Shown here: positions 34,180 to 43,113 of the stretch, in pieces
Numbering within the stretch: position 1 is the first letter of the stretch
Layout of the letters: every line of letters begins with the position of its first letter
NCBI RefSeq assembly: GCF_023736155.1
Contig: NZ_JAMLJJ010000009.1
Coordinates: 1 to 64,000, forward strand
Direction of reading: 5' to 3'
Length of the DNA stretch: 64,000 nucleotides
From: Larsenimonas salina
GTDB lineage: Bacteria; Pseudomonadota; Gammaproteobacteria; Pseudomonadales; Halomonadaceae
Notes under the pieces: generated by a model
What the model was told of the DNA's origin: nothing
Database searches by the model: none
What the model saw: only the letters and a program-made list of their open reading frames with translations
Translations under genes and position numbers: made by a program

Positions 34180-35304
34180 TCAGGGCGAGAGGCTCACCCG
34201 AACGGTCGGGCTGCCGTCGGTTTCATCGAGTTCCAGCGCATGATCGAGCCGGCGCTCGTGGTCATCGAACAAGTGGCATGGACCGTCGATGGCGAGGCGA
34301 ATCGGTCCGTCGACGATAACGCCTTCGGCCTTGAGTTCGGCCATTGGTCGACGCGCCGTCACCGGCGTCTCGTGGCCGGGCAGACGCACATGCACCAGTG
34401 CCTCGGTTCCAAGCGGTTCGATCAGATCGACCGTGCCGGAAAGCGCGCCGTCTGCGTCCAGGCGCAGATGTTCCGGGCGAATGCCCAGCGTTCGGGCCTG
34501 CGCAAGCACCGCATTTGAGCCCGTGAGCTGACGGTGGCCGGGTAGAAAGGCCAAACCGCCCTCATGATGCACCGGCAGCAGGTTCATGGCCGGTGAGCCG
34601 ATGAATCGGGCCACGAAGCAGCTGGCCGGGCGTTCAAACAGCGCCATCGGCGTGCCGATCTGCTCGATCCGCCCGTCTCGCATCACCACCAGTCGGTCTG
34701 CAAGCGTCATGGCCTCCACCTGATCGTGGGTAACGTAAAGCATGCTGGCCCCGAGGCGCTTTTGCAGCCGGCGGATTTCGAGGCGCATCTGCACTCTGAG
34801 CGCGGCGTCCAGATTCGACAGCGGCTCATCGAACAGAAACACCCTGGGTTCTCTCACGATCGCTCGGCCCATGGCGACCCGCTGGCGCTGGCCGCCGGAA
34901 AGCTGTTTCGGCCGCCGGTCGAGCAGATGCTCGATGCCAAGCAGGGTGGCGGCTTCCTTGACCCGGCGCGAGATTTCCGCCCGCGGCCGTTTTTGAAGCG
35001 TGAGCGCGTAGGCCATGTTGCCGAATACGCTCATGTGCGGGTAGAGCGCGTAGTTCTGAAACACCATCGCCACGTCGCGCCTGGCGGGTTCGAGCGTGTT
35101 GGCCGGTTGATCGCCCAGGGTGAGCGTACCGCCGCTGATCGATTCGAGCCCGGCCACCATGCGCAGAAGCGTCGATTTTCCGCAGCCGGATGGCCCGACC
35201 AGTACCATCAGTTCGCCATCCTCGAGGGTCAGGTCGATACCATGTACGGCGCGCTGGCCGCCGGGATAGGTTTTCGTGAGCTGCTCGCAGGCAAGCGTTG
35301 CCAT
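34180..35304 (-). CDS. ugpC: sn-Glycerol-3-phosphate ABC transporter ATP-binding protein
   Basis: The 374 aa ATPase of the MalK/UgpC group has Walker [11 protein letters not shown] (near residues 37-46), signature [15 protein letters not shown] and Walker [15 protein letters not shown]. The C-terminal regulatory OB-fold domain has [10 protein letters not shown] and GIRPEHL. It is the last gene of the ugpBAEC set. It energises glycerol-3-phosphate (or glycerophosphodiester) uptake. No ugpQ phosphodiesterase follows; the next gene downstream is the AraC regulator. Confidence 0.92.
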   Translation of the reverse strand: MATLACEQLTKTYPGGQRAVHGIDLTLEDGELMVLVGPSGCGKSTLLRMVAGLESISGGTLTLGDQPANTLEPARRDVAMVFQNYALYPHMSVFGNMAYALTLQKRPRAEISRRVKEAATLLGIEHLLDRRPKQLSGGQRQRVAMGRAIVREPRVFLFDEPLSNLDAALRVQMRLEIRRLQKRLGASMLYVTHDQVEAMTLADRLVVMRDGRIEQIGTPMALFERPASCFVARFIGSPAMNLLPVHHEGGLAFLPGHRQLTGSNAVLAQARTLGIRPEHLRLDADGALSGTVDLIEPLGTEALVHVRLPGHETPVTARRPMAELKAEGVIVDGPIRLAIDGPCHLFDDHERRLDHALELDETDGSPTVRVSLSP

Positions 35305-35329
35305 GTCAGGGCCTCCTTGGGGTGCGGGG

Positions 35330-36175
35330 TCATTTATCGAGGTCGGTCAGCCCGCGCACGAAAAACCGCTGGAAGGCGATGATGACGGCGACCGGCGGCA
35401 GAATCGTCAATACGGCCATGGCGGTGGCAAGCTGCCACGGCGGCAGGGTGTCGGTGGCCTGTACGAAGTTTTTTAGGCTGATGACGGCGGTGGCGTGCTC
35501 GGGGGAGTTGGCCGCGAGCAGCGGCCACAGATACTGGTTCCAGCCGTAGAGGAACATGATCACAAAAAGCGCCGCCAGATTGGTCCTTGAAAGCGGTATG
35601 ACGAAATCCTTTAAAAAGCGCATTGGCCCGGCGCCGTCGAGCCGGGCAGCCTCGATCAGCTCCTGAGGCAGGCTCATGAAGCTCTGGCGCAGTAGAAAGG
35701 TCGCGGTGGCCGAGGCGATCAGCGGCAGGATCATGCCGGCGTAGGTGTCGATCAGGCCAAAGCGGGCTACCACGCTGTAGGTCGGGACGATGCGCACCTC
35801 GATGGGGAGCATCAGCGTTACGAAAATCAGCCAGAAACACAGCGTGCGGCACGGAAATCGAAAGAAGACGATGGCGTAGGCGGCCAGCAGGGAAATGGCG
35901 ATCTTACCCACTGCGATGCCCAGCGCCATGATCAGGGAATTCAACAAGAGCCGGAGCGCGCTGACGCCGAGCCCGCTGATGGGCTCGCTCAGAAGCTGCC
36001 AGTAGTTGGCAAGCCCTTCGTCTCCAAACCACAGTGGCGCCACGCCGCTTTGAAGCGCGCCCGCGCTGTGGGTCGAGGCGGTAAGGGCGAGCCAGACCGG
36101 CAGGCCGAACACGAGCACGCCGAGCACTAAAATCACATGAGTGAGCCGGTCAAGACCCGGGCGGGAGTAGCGCAT
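35330..36175 (-). CDS. ugpE: sn-Glycerol-3-phosphate ABC transporter permease UgpE
   Basis: The 281 aa inner-membrane permease has six hydrophobic segments. Its EAA-type loop is [20 protein letters not shown], followed by [20 protein letters not shown]. The conserved [30 protein letters not shown] matches UgpE. It starts exactly where ugpA ends (one-base overlap), so the permeases are co-translated. It lies between ugpA and ugpC. Confidence 0.92.
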   Translation of the reverse strand: MRYSRPGLDRLTHVILVLGVLVFGLPVWLALTASTHSAGALQSGVAPLWFGDEGLANYWQLLSEPISGLGVSALRLLLNSLIMALGIAVGKIAISLLAAYAIVFFRFPCRTLCFWLIFVTLMLPIEVRIVPTYSVVARFGLIDTYAGMILPLIASATATFLLRQSFMSLPQELIEAARLDGAGPMRFLKDFVIPLSRTNLAALFVIMFLYGWNQYLWPLLAANSPEHATAVISLKNFVQATDTLPPWQLATAMAVLTILPPVAVIIAFQRFFVRGLTDLDK

Positions 36176-37050
36176 CAGTACTGCACCTGGCGTTCGATGT
36201 AGCGAAACTGGACGACGGTGAGTAGCCCCACCAAAGCCATCAACAGCACCGACTGCGCGCTCGAGCTTCCAAGGTCTCGGGCGACGAAGCCGTCTTCATA
36301 GAGCTTGTAGACCAGCGTGCGCGTTGCCCCGCCCGGCCCGCTAAGGGTGGTGTTGTCGATGGTGGCGAAGGTTTCGAACAGTACGTAGACGGTGTTCATC
36401 ACCAGCAGAAAGAACGCAGTGGGCGAGAGCAGCGGCAGCGTGATGGTTGCAAAACGCTTGAAGGGGCCGGCGCCGTCGATGGCGGCGGCCTCGAGCAGCG
36501 AGGCCGGAATCATCTGAAGGCCTGCCAGAAAGAACACGAAGTTGTAGCTCATCTGCTGCCAGACCGAGGCGATCACCACCAGCAAGAGCGCTTGAGTCGG
36601 GTCGAGGTGCACGTTCCAGTGCACGCCGATCAGCGCAAGTCCGTGCGACAGCACACCGAGCACCGGGTCGAACATGAACAGCCACAAGAGCCCCGCCACT
36701 GCCGGGGCGACGGCGTAGGGCCAGGTCAGAAGCACCCGGTAGAGTTTCGAGCCGCGAAGAACCCGGTCGGCCAGCACCGCAAACAGCAGTGCCAACCCCA
36801 TGGCGCCGGCCGCAACCGCGATGCTGAAGATCAGTGTGACGCCGGCGGCGCGCCAATACTCGGCGGTTGCCAGCACACGCTCGAAATTGGCAAGACCAAC
36901 AAAGCGTTCGCCGAGGCCGAAGGCGTCCTGTACGTAAAACGCCTGACGCAGCGAGGCAAACGCGGGCCAGAAGAAAAACAGGACGACGATGACGAGCTGC
37001 GGCGCGAGCAGAAGCCACGGGGTCAGGCGGTGACGTTCGAATACGGTCAT
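36175..37050 (-). CDS. ugpA: sn-Glycerol-3-phosphate ABC transporter permease UgpA
   Basis: The 291 aa inner-membrane permease partner of UgpE has an N-terminal helix LLLAPQLVIVVLFFFWPAFASL and YRVLLTWPYAVAPAVAGLLW. The EAA loop is MIPASLLEAAAIDGAGPFKRF, followed by ITLPLLSPTAFFLLV. The C-terminal end YIERQVQY is typical of UgpA. It lies 48 bases after ugpB. Confidence 0.92.
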   Translation of the reverse strand: MTVFERHRLTPWLLLAPQLVIVVLFFFWPAFASLRQAFYVQDAFGLGERFVGLANFERVLATAEYWRAAGVTLIFSIAVAAGAMGLALLFAVLADRVLRGSKLYRVLLTWPYAVAPAVAGLLWLFMFDPVLGVLSHGLALIGVHWNVHLDPTQALLLVVIASVWQQMSYNFVFFLAGLQMIPASLLEAAAIDGAGPFKRFATITLPLLSPTAFFLLVMNTVYVLFETFATIDNTTLSGPGGATRTLVYKLYEDGFVARDLGSSSAQSVLLMALVGLLTVVQFRYIERQVQY

Positions 37051-37098
37051 GACGACGTTCGCGGGCGACGTGTGCCGCCCGCGACCTTGATCAGAGGG

Positions 37099-38421
37099 TT
37101 ACTGGCCGACGCTTTGCTGAAATTGCGTCAACTGCGCGTTGCCCCGTTTAGCGGCGTTATCCAGTGCCTCGGGCACCGAGTCGCGGCCGTTGAACGCGTT
37201 TTCCAGCGCGTCAGCAATGATGTTTCGAATCTGCGGCATGTTGCCAAGGCGCAGGCCGCGCCCGTTGTCGTTCGGGGTGCCGCGGGTCAGCTGATTGATC
37301 GCCACGTCCGCGCCGGGGGTCTTGTCATAAAAGCCTTGCTGCTTGAGGCGCTCGAACGCGGCGGTGGTGATCGGCACATAGCCGGTAAAGCTTGCCCAAT
37401 CGGCCTGAACCTCGGGCGAGGCGACGAAGTTCAGAAATCTGGCCACGCCCTTGTAGACCTCGTCGCGTTGGCCCTTCATCACCCACAGCGACGCGCCACC
37501 GATGATCGAGTTCTTCGGCTGGCTGATCGCATCCTGATCGAAGGGCATCGGCGCGATGGCGAATTCGAAGTTGCCGGCCGAGGCGTCCTTGATGCCGGCC
37601 TGGGAGGCGGATGATGTGGTCAGCATCGCGCAGCGACCGGACTGGAAGCGCTTGGTGCCGTCATCGCCGCGGCCGCCGTATTCGAACGCGTGCGTTTTTT
37701 GCCAGTCGGCGAGCTGCTGGATGTGGGCGACGGTCTCGGGCTGCTGATTGAACACCAGCCGGGTGTCGGTGCCGTTGAAGCCGTTGGCCTTGGTGGCGAA
37801 GGGCAGGTCGTTGATCGCGCTGAAGTTCTCAAGCTGAGTCCAGCTCGGCCAGGCGGTGGTCAGGCCGCATTCGGACGCACCGCGTTCAACCAGTGTCCGG
37901 GCATCGTCGCCCAGCTCGCTCCAGGTTTTCGGCGGCGCGTCGATGCCGGCTTTCTTGAACGCGTCCTTGTTATAGTAGAGCACCGGGGTCGAGGAGTTGA
38001 ACGGCATCGACAGCATGTGGCCGTCGGCGCTGGTGTAATAGCTTTTCACCGCCGGCAGGAAGGCGTTGGGATCAAACGGCGTGTCGGTATCCTGCATCAG
38101 CTCATGAACCGGGTAGATCGCGCCCTTGGCGCTCATCATGGTCGCGGTGCCGACCTCGAACACCTGAGTGATGGCCGGCGCCTTGTTCGCGCGGAATGCC
38201 GCGATGGTGGCGGTCAGGTTGTCGCTGTAGCTGCCCTTGTAGACCGGCTTGACCACGTACTGATCCTGGGATGCGTTGAACGCATCGGCGATCTCATTGA
38301 CCTTGTCGCCCAGCACGCCTTCCATGGCGTGCCACCAGGTGATGGTGGTCGCAGCGTATACAGGCGTTGCAAGGGGCGCGGTGGCCAGAATCAGGGCAGA
38401 CAGTAGACGGTTGAAGCGCAC
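37099..38421 (-). CDS. ugpB: sn-Glycerol-3-phosphate-binding periplasmic protein UgpB
   Basis: The 440 aa solute-binding protein has a Sec signal peptide (basic MRFNR, hydrophobic LLSALILATAPL, cleavage after VYA). The UgpB signature follows: ITWWHAMEG, VYKGSYSDNLTATIAAFRA and ITQVFEVGTATMM. GTG 38421 is the start because GGAG lies about seven bases upstream; the longer open frame begins at a TTG with no site. First gene of ugpBAEC. In E. coli the operon belongs to the Pho regulon, and a Pho-box-like sequence is seen about 80 bases upstream. Confidence 0.94.
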   Translation of the reverse strand: MRFNRLLSALILATAPLATPVYAATTITWWHAMEGVLGDKVNEIADAFNASQDQYVVKPVYKGSYSDNLTATIAAFRANKAPAITQVFEVGTATMMSAKGAIYPVHELMQDTDTPFDPNAFLPAVKSYYTSADGHMLSMPFNSSTPVLYYNKDAFKKAGIDAPPKTWSELGDDARTLVERGASECGLTTAWPSWTQLENFSAINDLPFATKANGFNGTDTRLVFNQQPETVAHIQQLADWQKTHAFEYGGRGDDGTKRFQSGRCAMLTTSSASQAGIKDASAGNFEFAIAPMPFDQDAISQPKNSIIGGASLWVMKGQRDEVYKGVARFLNFVASPEVQADWASFTGYVPITTAAFERLKQQGFYDKTPGADVAINQLTRGTPNDNGRGLRLGNMPQIRNIIADALENAFNGRDSVPEALDNAAKRGNAQLTQFQQSVGQ

Positions 38422-38499
38422 GAGGTATCTCCGGGCGGGCAAGTGAGAAAAATCTCATACGAGCGTAAGTCGGCAAGATGTCAGCCCAGTGGCGCCTTG

Positions 38500-38517
38500 A
38501 TGACAGTGTGATGTCAC
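38500..38517 (-). promoter_or_regulatory. Possible Pho box upstream of ugpB
   Basis: On the minus strand the bases read GTGACAT CACA CTGTCAT. One half is a perfect PhoB unit, the other differs at two positions, and spacing is the expected 11 bp. It lies 79 bases before the ugpB start. Confidence 0.45.
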
Positions 38518-38802
38518 CGCTATGCGCTGTGTGCTGTAGTTGAGCTACTCCATCGAAAAGATAGGCCTCGTGGGCTGCGTGAGGCCGCGACTGGCGAAGT
38601 GAACCGGTAAAGAGGTGGTTAAAGCGCACTACTTAGGTCGATGGTGGTGTAATTTGGCAACGCCTGGTTCCGCGATGGTCTGGTTTATACGAGCGCGTAT
38701 CGCGGGCATTCTTTTGGTACTGAAACCGTTCCCATTGGCGTAATTGACGCATTGGCGCGTCCATTGGCCCTATCGGGATCGGCTTGATCAAGGAGTCGCC
38801 TC
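38518..38802. promoter_or_regulatory. Divergent region between ugpB and the PtxS-like gene
   Basis: The whole ugpB-ptxS gap is 381 bp. This part holds a GGCCTC/GAGGCC hairpin (38564-38586), an ATACG-AGCG-CGTAT dyad (38687-38700) and, at 38725-38738, ACCGTTCCCATTGG, which resembles half of the kgu operator. No gene is supported; the open frames crossing it lack start signals. Confidence 0.45.
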
Positions 38803-39837
38803 TTGCCGTCCTCTCGCTCACCGTCTCGGCCCACCATTATCGATGTCGCCCGGGACGCCGGTGTTTCGAAAACCAGTGTATCGCGCTATTTCGGCACGGA
38901 ACGCACGCTGTTGTCGGAGTCGATGCGCTCGCGCATCGAGGCGTCGATTGCCCGGCTTGAATTTCGGCCCGACCGCATCGCAAGTAGCCTGCGCGGACGC
39001 AAGACCGGACTGATCGGCATGCTGGTCGCCGACCTTCGAAACCCCTATACGGTCGCGATGGTGCATGGGGCCGAGCTTGCCTGCCGCGAGCGTGGCTATG
39101 CGCTTGTGGTGTTCAATACCGACAACGACGACGCCCTCGAGCGGCGCCACCTCGATATTCTCAAGGGCTACAGCATCGAAGGGCTGATCATCAATACCCG
39201 TGGACAAAACCTGGCGCCCCTGCAGCAGAGTCTCGCCTCGGGCCTGCCAATGGTGCTGGTCGACCGTCATATGCCGGGCCTTGAGTGCGACATGGTGGGC
39301 CTCGATAACGCGCAGGCGGTGGCGCTTGCGCTGTCGCACTTGAGCGAGCAGGGGTTTCAACACGTGATGCTGGTCACGGAGCCGGTCGCGGGCATCAGTT
39401 CCCGTGAGGAGCGGGTGGCGGCGTTTGACGTCGAAGCGGGCCGGCTTTGCCTTGGCCATCAGGTGCTTGAAATCGAACTCGGCGATAACGCTGAGCGGCT
39501 CGACTGCGCCGTGGGGGCGTGGCTCGAGCGCGGTGAGCACCCCCGGGCGCTATTGTCTGCCAATGGCGTGGTCACGCTTGCGCTGTGTCAGGCGCTGTCA
39601 CGGCTTGGCGCGCAGTCGTTTGAGCGCGCCGGACTGATCGGCATCGATGAGCTCGAATGGTGTTCGCTGGTGGGGCCGGGCATTTCGACCATTGCTCAGC
39701 CGGTCGAGGCGATCGGTGCCCAGGCTGTCGAGCGGCTTTGGACCCGGATCGAGGGGGCCACGGACGCCCCATGTCAGGTCGTGCTCGAGGGCGAACTGAC
39801 GCCGCGCGGCTCGACCATGGCGGCTGTCCGGCCCTAG
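38803..39837 (+). CDS. ptxS: LacI-family regulator of 2-ketogluconate genes (PtxS-like)
   Basis: The 344 aa protein starts with a LacI headpiece (TIIDVARDAGVSKTSVSRYF, hinge RPDRIASSLRG). The effector-binding domain has ADLRNPYTVAMVHGAE, EGLIINTRGQ and GIDELEWCSLVGPGISTIAQ. It begins at a TTG with GGAG eight bases upstream. It is followed directly by kguE-kguK-kguT-kguD, the same order as ptxS-kguEKTD in Pseudomonas. There PtxS represses the operon and is released by 2-ketogluconate; the same is inferred here. Confidence 0.88.
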   Translation: MPSSRSPSRPTIIDVARDAGVSKTSVSRYFGTERTLLSESMRSRIEASIARLEFRPDRIASSLRGRKTGLIGMLVADLRNPYTVAMVHGAELACRERGYALVVFNTDNDDALERRHLDILKGYSIEGLIINTRGQNLAPLQQSLASGLPMVLVDRHMPGLECDMVGLDNAQAVALALSHLSEQGFQHVMLVTEPVAGISSREERVAAFDVEAGRLCLGHQVLEIELGDNAERLDCAVGAWLERGEHPRALLSANGVVTLALCQALSRLGAQSFERAGLIGIDELEWCSLVGPGISTIAQPVEAIGAQAVERLWTRIEGATDAPCQVVLEGELTPRGSTMAAVRP

Positions 39838-39874
39838 CTCCGCGCGGGGGCGGCGCTGGATCAATTAAACGTGT

Positions 39875-39894
39875 CATTGGGAACGTTCCCAATG
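39875..39894. promoter_or_regulatory. Operator palindrome before kguE
   Basis: CATTGGGAACGTTCCCAATG is a perfect 20 bp palindrome with the central CG of LacI-family sites, 62 bases before the kguE start. A degenerate copy lies upstream of the PtxS-like gene, which suggests autoregulation. Confidence 0.8.
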
Positions 39895-39956
39895 GCAAGC
39901 ATCAATTCACGGGGTGGCGGCAAACGGTCAACCCCATGGCATAGGCAGTAACGATC

Positions 39957-40775
39957 ATGAGTGATGGTGTGTGGGTATGCACCTCCGCGTTCGGGCGTAC
40001 GGCGGGCAGCGCCAACGGGCAGATTCAGGCCGTTGAGTGGATCGCGGCATCGGGCGCGCAAGGGGTGGAGATTCGTGAGGAACTGCTCGATGAGCGCCCC
40101 GGCATGCTGGCCTCGCTTGCCGATGCGCTGCGACGAAGTGGGCTATCGACCGTCTATTCCTGCGCCCGGCCGCTTTTTTCAGACAACGGCCAGCTTGACG
40201 GCGACCGTTTTCTGGCTGCCTGTGAGCGGGCGGTCATGCTCGGTATACGCCGGATCAAGGTGGGGCTTGGCAACCTGTCGCTCGACGGGCTCGACTCGGC
40301 GCTGCCTGCGCTTGTCGCGCTGTTCGAGCCCCTTGAGGTCGGGGTGTCGATCGAAAACGATCAGACCCCCGGCGGCGGCGACCCACGCCATCACCAGGCG
40401 CTGCACCAGGCGCTGGCAGAGCGGCTGCCATCCTCGAGCCGGCCGCACGCCACACTCGATCTCGGCAACGGATGCTGGACCGGCCATGCCCTCGACGACA
40501 GCGCCCGGCGTCTTGCGCCCTGGCTTGGCTATGTGCACTGCAAGCAGGGCGTCTGGCGCGACGGGCAGTGGCACGCTTCGGCACCGGATGAGGCCACCCT
40601 CGCGCATTGGGCTGCTCTCTGGGTCAACTGGCCGGCCAATCTGGCCCGTGCCATCGAATTTCCCGTGACGCCGGACGCGTTGAGCGCCTGGGTCTCGACG
40701 TTGTCCTCTCTTTCAAACGGCGGTTTCACCGCCCCTGATACGACAGCCGCATGCTGTCAGGAGCGTATTTCATGA
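39957..40775 (+). CDS. kguE: 2-Ketogluconate utilisation TIM-barrel protein KguE
   Basis: The 272 aa sugar phosphate isomerase/epimerase-fold protein occupies the kguE position of the operon. Recognisable features are the N-terminal TSAFGRTAGSANGQ, GAQGVEIREELL, VGVSIENDQTPGGGD (metal-ligand Glu) and HATLDLGNGCWTG. The role of KguE is not well defined; an epimerase or isomerase acting in 2-ketogluconate breakdown is assumed. Only a weak AGGCAG precedes ATG 39957. Its stop overlaps the kguK start by 4 bp (ATGA). Confidence 0.85.
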   Translation: MSDGVWVCTSAFGRTAGSANGQIQAVEWIAASGAQGVEIREELLDERPGMLASLADALRRSGLSTVYSCARPLFSDNGQLDGDRFLAACERAVMLGIRRIKVGLGNLSLDGLDSALPALVALFEPLEVGVSIENDQTPGGGDPRHHQALHQALAERLPSSSRPHATLDLGNGCWTGHALDDSARRLAPWLGYVHCKQGVWRDGQWHASAPDEATLAHWAALWVNWPANLARAIEFPVTPDALSAWVSTLSSLSNGGFTAPDTTAACCQERIS

Positions 40776-41725
40776 CTCGATCCACGACGTTCGACGTAAT
40801 TGCCTTCGGTGAAACCATGGCGATGATGGTGGCCGATGATCCCGGCGAGCTGGCCGAGGTCACCCGGTTTACCAAGCGCATCGCGGGGGCGGACAACAAT
40901 GTCGCCATCGGCCTTGCCCGGCTCGGGTTGACGGTTGGGTGGGTCAGCCGTGTCGGCGATGACAGTTTCGGCCGCTTTATCCGCCAGACGCTGGCCGGCG
41001 AGGGGCTCGATGTCTCGCGGTTGAGCACCGATGAGCGCTACCCCACCGGGTTTCAGCTGAAGTCGCGCCGTGACGACGGCGGCGACCCGGCGGTGGAGTA
41101 TTTCCGGCGTGGCTCGGCGGCAAGCCATATGGGGCCGGAAGACGTGCCGGAGTCGCTGCTTTCGAGCGCCCGACACCTGCACTGCACCGGCATTCCGCCC
41201 GCACTCGGCGAGGGCCCGCTCGCGCTCAGTGAGCACGCGATGAAAACCATGCGCCGCGTGGGCGGATCGGTGTCGTTTGACCCCAATCTGCGGCCGTCGC
41301 TTTGGAAGGACCGCGAGACCATGCGTCATCACCTGAACCGGCTGGCGTCGCTTGCCGATGTGGTGCTGCCCGGTCTTTCCGAGGGCGAGATTCTGACCGG
41401 CGAGTCGACGCCTCAGGGCGTCGCTGAATTCTATCTTTCCCAGGGCGTGCGTGAGGTGGTCATCAAGCTTGGCCCCGAGGGGGCGTGGTATCAGAACGAC
41501 TCCACCGGATTCATGGTGCCGGGCGTTAAGGTAGACCGAGTGGTCGATACCGTTGGTGCCGGTGATGGCTTCGCGACCGGTTTCGTCAGCGCCTGGCTCG
41601 AGGGCTTGCCTGCCGAGCAGTGCGTGGCCCGAGCCAATCAGATCGGTGCGTTTGCGGTACAGGCCAGCGGCGACATGGAAGGCCTGCCGACCCGAGACGC
41701 GCTCGAGCGTGCGATGAGCTCTTGA
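40772..41725 (+). CDS. kguK: 2-Ketogluconate kinase KguK (PfkB family)
   Basis: The 317 aa PfkB-family sugar kinase phosphorylates 2-ketogluconate, presumably to the 6-phosphate. It has the N-terminal FDVIAFGETMAMM, the substrate loop GGADNNVAIGLARLG-like segment (AGADNNVAIGLARLGL), and the C-terminal anion hole/catalytic base DTVGAGDGFATGFVSAWLEG. ATG 40772 has AGGAGC upstream and overlaps kguE by 4 bp. Sequence alone cannot exclude 2-keto-3-deoxygluconate kinase (KdgK), a close relative; the operon favours KguK. Confidence 0.88.
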   Translation: MTRSTTFDVIAFGETMAMMVADDPGELAEVTRFTKRIAGADNNVAIGLARLGLTVGWVSRVGDDSFGRFIRQTLAGEGLDVSRLSTDERYPTGFQLKSRRDDGGDPAVEYFRRGSAASHMGPEDVPESLLSSARHLHCTGIPPALGEGPLALSEHAMKTMRRVGGSVSFDPNLRPSLWKDRETMRHHLNRLASLADVVLPGLSEGEILTGESTPQGVAEFYLSQGVREVVIKLGPEGAWYQNDSTGFMVPGVKVDRVVDTVGAGDGFATGFVSAWLEGLPAEQCVARANQIGAFAVQASGDMEGLPTRDALERAMSS

Positions 41726-41791
41726 CGCCCCTGACCGGCGGGCGCGAGCCCGTCGGTCACCCCTAAGCCAGATCATGACAAGGAGTCAGCA

Positions 41792-43078
41792 ATGAGCGCG
41801 CGCTTACCCGTACGGCGTTGGTGGTATCTGATGCCGATCGTTTTCATCACGTATTCGTTGGCCTATGTCGACCGGGCCAACTTTGGCTTTGCGGCTGCCG
41901 GCGGCATGGCGGACGACCTTGGCATCACGCCTGCGATGTCCTCGCTTTTGGGGTCGCTGTTCTTTTTAGGGTATTTCTTCTGCCAGGTGCCGGGCACCAT
42001 CTACGCCGAAAAGCGCAGCGCCAAGGTGTTGATCTTCTGGTGTCTGATCGCCTGGAGTGGGCTGGCCACGCTGACCGGAATCATTCCCAACGCCTACGCC
42101 CTGATCGTGGTGCGTTTTCTGCTCGGGGTGACCGAGGCGGCGGTGATGCCGGCGATGCTGGTCTATCTGAGCCACTGGTTTACCCGCGCCGAGCGCTCGC
42201 GCGCCAACACCTTTTTGATCCTCGGTAACCCGGTCACGATCCTTTGGATGTCGGTGCTGTCGGGCTACCTCATCGAGCACGCCGACTGGCGCTGGATGTT
42301 CATCATCGAGGGTGTGCCCGGGCTTATCTGGGCGGTGTGCTGGTGGTTTTTGGTGGTCGACAGGCCCGAGCAGGCAACCTGGCTTCGAGATGACCAGAAA
42401 GCGCAGCTGGCCGAGGCGTTCGAGGCCGAACAGCAGGATCTGAAACCGGTCAAGAACTACGCAAGCGCGTTCAAAAATCCCAAGGTGCTGCTGCTGTGCG
42501 TGCAGTACTTCTGCTGGAGTGTCGGCGTCTACGGCTTCGTTCTGTGGCTGCCCTCGATGCTCTCGAAGGCCGGTAGCCTCGACATCGTCGAAACCGGCTG
42601 GCTCTCGGCCGGGCCGTACGTTGCCGCGGTGATCGGCATGCTGGTGGTGTCGTGGGGCTCGGATAAATGCCTCAACCGCCGTGGGTTCGTGTGGCCGCCG
42701 CTGGCGATTGCCGGGGTCGCGTTTCTGGGGTCCTTTTTGCTCGGGCCGGGCCATTTCTGGGGGTCCTACGCGCTGCTGGTGGTCGCGGGCTTTGGTCTTT
42801 ACGCGCCCTACGGCCCGTTTTTCGCGATCATTCCCGAGATTCTGCCGCGAAACGTCGCCGGTGGCGCCATTGCACTGGTGAACTCGCTCGGCGCGCTCGG
42901 CGGCTTCATCGGCGCCTACGGTGTCGGGTACCTGAACGGCATCACCGGCAGCTCCGCCACGTCCTACGTGGCCATGGGCGGGTTCCTGCTGGCGGCGGCG
43001 GCGTTGACGCTGTGCGTAAAGCCCGCCACCGAGAAAGCCCCCAAGGGCTACACCGTGGCGGCAAGCGCTGCGCGATGA
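41792..43078 (+). CDS. kguT: 2-Ketogluconate transporter KguT (MFS, anion:cation symporter family)
   Basis: The 428 aa MFS protein has 12 predicted helices and the ACS-family N-terminus WWYLMPIVFITYSLAYVDRANFGFA. Further family signs are FLGYFFCQVPGTIYAEKRSAK and RFLLGVTEAAVMPAMLVYLSHWF. Relatives import hexuronates, glucarate and 2-ketogluconate with protons. AAGGAG precedes the ATG and it sits between kguK and kguD, so 2-ketogluconate is the likely substrate. Confidence 0.88.
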   Translation: MSARLPVRRWWYLMPIVFITYSLAYVDRANFGFAAAGGMADDLGITPAMSSLLGSLFFLGYFFCQVPGTIYAEKRSAKVLIFWCLIAWSGLATLTGIIPNAYALIVVRFLLGVTEAAVMPAMLVYLSHWFTRAERSRANTFLILGNPVTILWMSVLSGYLIEHADWRWMFIIEGVPGLIWAVCWWFLVVDRPEQATWLRDDQKAQLAEAFEAEQQDLKPVKNYASAFKNPKVLLLCVQYFCWSVGVYGFVLWLPSMLSKAGSLDIVETGWLSAGPYVAAVIGMLVVSWGSDKCLNRRGFVWPPLAIAGVAFLGSFLLGPGHFWGSYALLVVAGFGLYAPYGPFFAIIPEILPRNVAGGAIALVNSLGALGGFIGAYGVGYLNGITGSSATSYVAMGGFLLAAAALTLCVKPATEKAPKGYTVAASAAR

Positions 43079-43113
43079 ACATGTATTATCTGGTTTGAAC
43101 AAGGAGCAGCCCG

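Noticed and set aside
38633-38821. Short minus-strand frames in the ugpB-ptxS gap
   Set aside because: They have no start signal, overlap regulatory dyads and encode low-complexity basic peptides.
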